DNA of 7,076 nt from CAYGBM01 sp964348225 (lineage in GTDB: Bacteria > Patescibacteriota > Minisyncoccia > Minisyncoccales > CG1-02-41-26). How positions within the stretch are numbered: position 1 is the first letter of the stretch; each line of letters begins with the position of its first letter. The stretch spans positions 1 through 7,076 of the forward strand of contig CAYGBM010000019.1 of assembly GCA_964348225.1 (NCBI GenBank), written 5' to 3'. The position numbers were made by a program, and so were the translations under genes. Below, piece after piece: positions 3,953 through 7,076 of this stretch. The notes under the pieces were generated by a model. It ran no database searches. It worked only from the letters and a program-made list of their open reading frames with translations, and was not told the DNA's origin.

Positions 3953-4762
3953 ATGAAAATTCTCCGAACGCAAGCTCGTATTTACTCTAACAAAAGGGTA
4001 TTTCCGAAGGTCCATAGAATGTTTTTGGAGGGAGGTGAAATTGCAGAAAAAGCAATGCCAGGGCAATTCATTATGATTGACTGTGGACTGCCAACGCCTA
4101 TACCATTAAGTATTGCTGGGAAGACTAGCTGGGAAGGAGTGGAACTTATAACTCTTCTTTACAAAGTGGTTGGTGAAGGCACTGATATAATTTCAAAGAC
4201 GAACACATCAGACAAGCTTAATATCATGGGACCGCTAGGAAATGGTTTCACCATCGATCCTCTGAAAGAAATGTCTATCCTGGTTGCTGGTGGAATAGGG
4301 GTAGTTCCTCTGCTTTTTCTTTATCAATTTTGGCTCTCTCTAAGTGACTTCCAAATCCAACCCTTGTTTCTTATTGGCGCAAAAGACAATTCTCTCCCCT
4401 TATTTCTTGAGAGTTGGTTTCAATACTGCATTGAGAATTGGGGATCCAAGATTATTGTAGCTACTGAGGACGGCTCTCTCGGCTACAAAGGAAAAGTCAC
4501 CCAGCTTTTACAAGAAAATCTCGATGAGAATAGTCAAAGAGATTGCAAGATCTACGCATCAGGGCCCGAATCAATGCTTAAAGTAGTAGGTCGGATGGCT
4601 CAAAACAGACAGATTCCCTGCGAGGTCTGCTTAGCGGAGCGAATGTGTTGTGGATTAGGAGTTTGTGGAAGCTGCACGAGACAAACAACCAGAGGAAACA
4701 AGAAGGTCTGTAGTGATGGCCCTGTTTTTAATGCCTGGGAGGTGATTTGGAGTGGAAGTTAA
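3953..4762 (+). CDS. pyrK: PyrK-like dihydroorotate dehydrogenase electron-transfer subunit
   Basis: Iron-sulfur flavoprotein of the PyrK/PyrDII family, which carries electrons from PyrD's FMN through a 2Fe-2S cluster and FAD to NAD+. The 269-residue length is typical. An FNR-like FAD domain comes first (about 1-105), including GEGTDIIS and MGPLGNGF (92-99). An NAD domain follows with LVAGGIGVVPL (110-120) and SGPESMLK (203-210). The C-terminal cluster motif is intact: C233, C238, C241 and C253 in ERMCCGLGVCGSC and KVCSDGPVF. The FAD-contacting Arg of the usual RPxS motif is Ile50 here (IPLS, 50-53). The start has a good SD and the end overlaps pyrD by 11 bp, so the two are translationally coupled. 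Related electron-transfer subunits serve other flavoenzymes, so the exact partner reaction is inferred from pyrD. Confidence 0.9.
   Translation: MKILRTQARIYSNKRVFPKVHRMFLEGGEIAEKAMPGQFIMIDCGLPTPIPLSIAGKTSWEGVELITLLYKVVGEGTDIISKTNTSDKLNIMGPLGNGFTIDPLKEMSILVAGGIGVVPLLFLYQFWLSLSDFQIQPLFLIGAKDNSLPLFLESWFQYCIENWGSKIIVATEDGSLGYKGKVTQLLQENLDENSQRDCKIYASGPESMLKVVGRMAQNRQIPCEVCLAERMCCGLGVCGSCTRQTTRGNKKVCSDGPVFNAWEVIWSGS
4737..4746 (+). promoter_or_regulatory. Strong Shine-Dalgarno inside the pyrK end, for pyrD
   Basis: GGGAGGTGAT, close to the full anti-SD complement, lies 5 nt before GTG at 4752 and decides that start codon. It sits within the pyrK coding sequence. Confidence 0.85.
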
Positions 4763-5711
4763 CATAGCTGTCAATGTTGCTGGTTGGAGAATAAAAAACC
4801 CGGTTATGCCAGCTGCTGGGTGCTTTGGATACGGGGTAAAATATGCTGAGCTTCTAGGACTTGACCTCAACCAGCTTGGGGCTGTTGTGACTACTACCAC
4901 CACCCTTGAACCCTGCGAAGGAAATCCCCAACCTCGCAGCTATAGAATTCCGGGTTTAGAAGCTATTATCAACCGGATTGGACTAGAAAACCCAGGAATA
5001 AAGGCTGTTATAGAGAAAGTATTACCTCTTCTCCTTTCATGGGGACTCAACTCTGCTGAAACACCACTTATCATCAGTATCGCTGGTAAGACAGTGGAAG
5101 AGTTTGCTAGGATAGCGTCCATGATTGATAATATCAATGACTGGGAAAATCTGGGAATAGAGATAAACATCTCATGCCCTAATGTAGATGAAGGAAGAAT
5201 GGTCTTCGGTGTCAATCCCATAATCGCTGCACAAGTAGTACAAGCAGTTAGAAGCGAAACCGAGCTGCCCCTTATCACTAAGCTAACCCCAAATGTTAGC
5301 ATTTCTACGCTTAAAGCTGTAGCTGAAGCTGTGGTAAATGCTGGAAGCAATGCTCTTTCTATGATTAATACCGTGAAGGCGCGAGAGAAAATCCGTCGCG
5401 GACTTCATGCAGGCCAATGGATTGTTGGAGGATTGTCTGGAAAAGCCATAAAACCAAAAGGCCTACAGATGGTTGCTGAGATAGCTCGGATGCATTTAGG
5501 TGTGCCGATTATCGGCATAGGTGGCATTTCAAACTGGCAAGACGCCCTTGATTATATTGAAAGCGGCGCCAATGCTGTAGAAGTAGGCAGCGCCAATTTT
5601 GCCAATCCCTTTGTTATGCTCGAGATAATCAAAGGAATTATGGATTATCTTGTAAGAGAGGGTATTGATGATGTGAATAAGTTAGTCGGTAGAGCAATAA
5701 AGAGCGTATAG
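4752..5711 (+). CDS. pyrD: Dihydroorotate dehydrogenase 1B catalytic subunit (PyrD-like)
   Basis: FMN-dependent (beta/alpha)8-barrel enzyme of the class 1 dihydroorotate dehydrogenase family, oxidising dihydroorotate to orotate in pyrimidine synthesis and, with PyrK, using NAD+. The 319-residue length is normal. Family marks are NPVMPAAGCFGYG (16-28), GNPQPR (57-62), NRIGLENPG (74-82), NISCPN with catalytic Cys142 (139-144), ITKLTPN with K177, MINT with N206, GGLSGKAIKP (226-235) and the phosphate-binding GIGGI (255-259). Unusually, the Lys four residues before LEP, which contacts FMN and substrate in characterised enzymes, is Thr48 in a run of five Thr, and LEPR is LEPC. The start is GTG with a strong SD, overlapping pyrK by 11 bp. 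A terminator follows. It is probably a PyrD, but a related dehydrogenase with another substrate is possible. Confidence 0.88.
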   Translation: MEVNIAVNVAGWRIKNPVMPAAGCFGYGVKYAELLGLDLNQLGAVVTTTTTLEPCEGNPQPRSYRIPGLEAIINRIGLENPGIKAVIEKVLPLLLSWGLNSAETPLIISIAGKTVEEFARIASMIDNINDWENLGIEINISCPNVDEGRMVFGVNPIIAAQVVQAVRSETELPLITKLTPNVSISTLKAVAEAVVNAGSNALSMINTVKAREKIRRGLHAGQWIVGGLSGKAIKPKGLQMVAEIARMHLGVPIIGIGGISNWQDALDYIESGANAVEVGSANFANPFVMLEIIKGIMDYLVREGIDDVNKLVGRAIKSV

Positions 5712-5747
5712 AAAATGGGGTTCTACTGTGTTAAAAAGAGCTCTAAC

Positions 5748-5788
5748 ATCAAGGTAGAAGCCTTGCCTTCTGCCTTGATTTTTTATTT
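5748..5788 (+). terminator. Rho-independent terminator after pyrD
   Basis: A 13-bp stem (5748-5760 with 5767-5779, one G-T wobble) closes a 6-nt loop and is followed by a T-run (5779-5784) and ATTT. It lies about 36 bp after the pyrD stop and separates the pyr operon from the next gene. Confidence 0.9.
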
Positions 5789-5799
5789 GAAAGTTGTTG

Positions 5800-5828
5800 T
5801 TGCTTGCCTATTTTAAATAAGGTATAAT
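5800..5828 (+). promoter_or_regulatory. Promoter of the solenoid-protein gene
   Basis: TTGCTT (5800-5805), 17 bp, then a perfect TATAAT (5823-5828). The start is expected near 5835, giving a leader of about 48 nt. It directly follows the pyrD terminator, so the next gene is an independent unit, possibly reading on into dnaE. Confidence 0.7.
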
Positions 5829-5882
5829 GATTTAATTTGTTTAAAGGTTCTAAGGGTTTTTCATTTTTAAATTTAACAGGCT

Positions 5883-6563
5883 ATGCCAGAAGATAAGCAA
5901 AAAGTTTTAACTAAGCTTGATATAGAACGGGAAATAGAAATTGCTTCTGTGCATGGAAGAGATATAGATTTTGGTGGCAAAACCTTAGCCACTCTCCTTT
6001 TACAAGATTTTGTTATTAAAGAAAACTTGAATCTTCAAAACTCTGTAATTTTAAGCTCTGTTTCTCTGGAAGGAGCTAGGATAAAAGGTGATTTAAATTT
6101 GAGTGGAGCTGTTATCAAGGGGTCGCTTTATCTTGGATCTGCCACATTTAACAGAGATATAAGCCTTGAGGATACAACAGTTAAAGGTGTTGTAAATTTG
6201 ATTGGGGCAAAGCTCAACGGCTTCTTGAACTGTCGAGGGATGAGCGTAGCTGGCTTTTTGAGTTTGGCAAAAGCAGGCATCAAAGGAGATGTTAATTTCA
6301 ATGAAGTGAAAGTTAATGATGCCTACCACGCAGGGCTTATTATCAAAGGGGATATTTTTTTGCGAAAAACAGCCATATTTGGAAATCTTGATGTCGAAAA
6401 CGCCTTTGTTGAGGGGTCGCTAGATATGGTGGAAGCCTTTATTATGGGTGATGCAAACCTAAGAGCAGCCAAGATTAGCGAACTTTTAATTTTAAAAGAA
6501 GCAAATATAAAAGGAGAATTAATCCTGTATGAAGCAGAATACAAAGAGCTCATCAGGATATAA
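5883..6563 (+). CDS. Beta-solenoid protein with 11-residue repeats, function unknown
   Basis: A 226-residue protein whose role I do not recognise. After a charged N-terminus (1-31) with no signal peptide or membrane segment, residues 32 to 226 are built from about 17 tandem units of 11 residues (one of 10, at 142-151; the last is cut short). The consensus is A-x-I-x-G-x-L-x-L-x-x: for example ARIKGDLNLSG (65-75), AVIKGSLYLGS (76-86), AGIKGDVNFNE (131-141) and ANIKGELILYE (207-217). Alternating hydrophobic residues and regular Gly suggest a beta-helix, perhaps with two units per turn, in the broad style of pentapeptide-repeat or bactofilin-like proteins, though the period matches neither exactly. 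It has its own promoter and stands 79 bp before dnaE on the same strand. Only a weak purine stretch (AACAGG) precedes the ATG. Such folds usually act as scaffolds or binding surfaces; that is inference. Confidence 0.85.
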   Translation: MPEDKQKVLTKLDIEREIEIASVHGRDIDFGGKTLATLLLQDFVIKENLNLQNSVILSSVSLEGARIKGDLNLSGAVIKGSLYLGSATFNRDISLEDTTVKGVVNLIGAKLNGFLNCRGMSVAGFLSLAKAGIKGDVNFNEVKVNDAYHAGLIIKGDIFLRKTAIFGNLDVENAFVEGSLDMVEAFIMGDANLRAAKISELLILKEANIKGELILYEAEYKELIRI

Positions 6564-6642
6564 ACCTTTAATGATAAAAAGCGTAGCTGATACCTATTAT
6601 TTTTTTGATTTTTAATATTAATCTTGAATCTTAAATCTGATT

Positions 6643-7076
6643 ATGAAATTTACCCACTTACATGTTCACTCTCACTATAGTCTGCTTGATGGTCTGCCAA
6701 AAATAGATGAGCTTTTAGAATATGTAAAGAAGCTAGGTATGGATTCAGTGGCTATAACTGACCACGGGGTGCTTTACGGAGCAGTGGAGTTTTACAAAAA
6801 AGCAAAGAAAGCAGGGATGAAGCCCATTATTGGAAGCGAAGTATATATGGCCCTTGAAAGAATGCAGCAAAAGCGCCCCAATATTGACGATAAAAGATAT
6901 CACTTGGTGCTTTTGGTAAAAAACCTTGAGGGTTACAAAAACTTGGTAAAACTGATTACAAAAGCCCACCTGGAGGGCTTTTATTATAAACCAAGAATTG
7001 ATGAAGAAATTCTAAAGGAACACTCCAAAGGATTAATCGCCCTATCTGCTTGCTTGCAAGGCAGGATCCCCAGGCT
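6643..7076 (+). CDS. dnaE: DNA polymerase III alpha subunit, N-terminal part (cut by the window edge)
   Basis: Catalytic subunit of the replicative polymerase. Only the first 144 codons are in the window, of well over 1000 expected; the frame is open to the edge. The visible part is the PHP domain: FTHLHVHSHYSLLDG at 3-17 with H7 and H9, AITDHG at 37-42 with D40 and H41, GSEVYMA at 64-70 with E66, and H87 in RYHLVLLVKN. The metal-binding residues that can be seen are intact, so this PHP domain could be metal-loaded, as in DnaE proteins with PHP proofreading activity; the rest of the metal site is beyond what can be judged here. The ATG at 6643 gives the standard N-terminus. No SD and no clear promoter are seen in the 79-bp gap before it, so it may be read through from the solenoid gene. 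Confidence 0.95.
   Translation, partial: MKFTHLHVHSHYSLLDGLPKIDELLEYVKKLGMDSVAITDHGVLYGAVEFYKKAKKAGMKPIIGSEVYMALERMQQKRPNIDDKRYHLVLLVKNLEGYKNLVKLITKAHLEGFYYKPRIDEEILKEHSKGLIALSACLQGRIPR

Noticed and set aside
6564..6642. Promoter or terminator between the solenoid gene and dnaE
   Set aside because: A TTGATT (6605-6610) has no -10 box at proper spacing and no strong stem-loop is present before the T-run; nothing firm can be called in this 79-bp gap.

Overview
The window looks like part of a Candidate Phyla Radiation (Patescibacteria, probably Parcubacteria-like) genome. The evidence is indirect: AT-rich DNA, tightly packed housekeeping genes mostly without Shine-Dalgarno (SD) sequences, ribosomal proteins bS16 and bL32 with long charged tails, a GxxExxY-family protein, and an RNase III of the type I associate with that group. 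TGA terminates rpsP and rnc, so the Gracilibacteria/Absconditabacteria code (UGA = Gly) is not used.

Layout. Positions 1-433 hold no convincing gene but contain several hairpins. They lie downstream of a perfect consensus promoter (TTGACA-17-TATAAT) on the minus strand that overlaps the rpsP stop codon, so this is probably a structured leader or non-coding RNA reading off the left edge. From 3774 down to 465 runs a minus-strand gene string, rnhB, rpmF, nusB, rnc, a GxxExxY gene, rpsP: RNA processing, transcription antitermination and ribosomal proteins. It starts at an extended -10 box placed so that the rnhB mRNA would be leaderless. Divergently, 3953-5711 encodes a two-gene PyrK/PyrD (dihydroorotate dehydrogenase 1B-like) operon with strong SD sequences, ending in a clear rho-independent terminator. 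A new promoter then precedes an 11-residue-repeat beta-solenoid protein of unknown function, followed by the start of dnaE (DNA polymerase III alpha), cut by the right edge.

The most unusual structure is a pair of repeat elements filling the two gaps on either side of rnc. Each consists of two inverted 43-bp arms. Every arm holds four copies of a 6-bp core (consensus RCGAAT) spaced 12, 11 and 11 bp from the outer to the inner end. One element (1130-1593) encloses exactly the GxxExxY nuclease-like gene, whose last codons lie inside an arm and whose start codon abuts the other arm. The second (2288-2384) has the same arms with only 11 bp between them, like an empty or MITE-like copy. Together they suggest a small mobile or regulatory unit linked to the GxxExxY family. 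The empty copy would also fold as a long hairpin just upstream of the RNase III gene.
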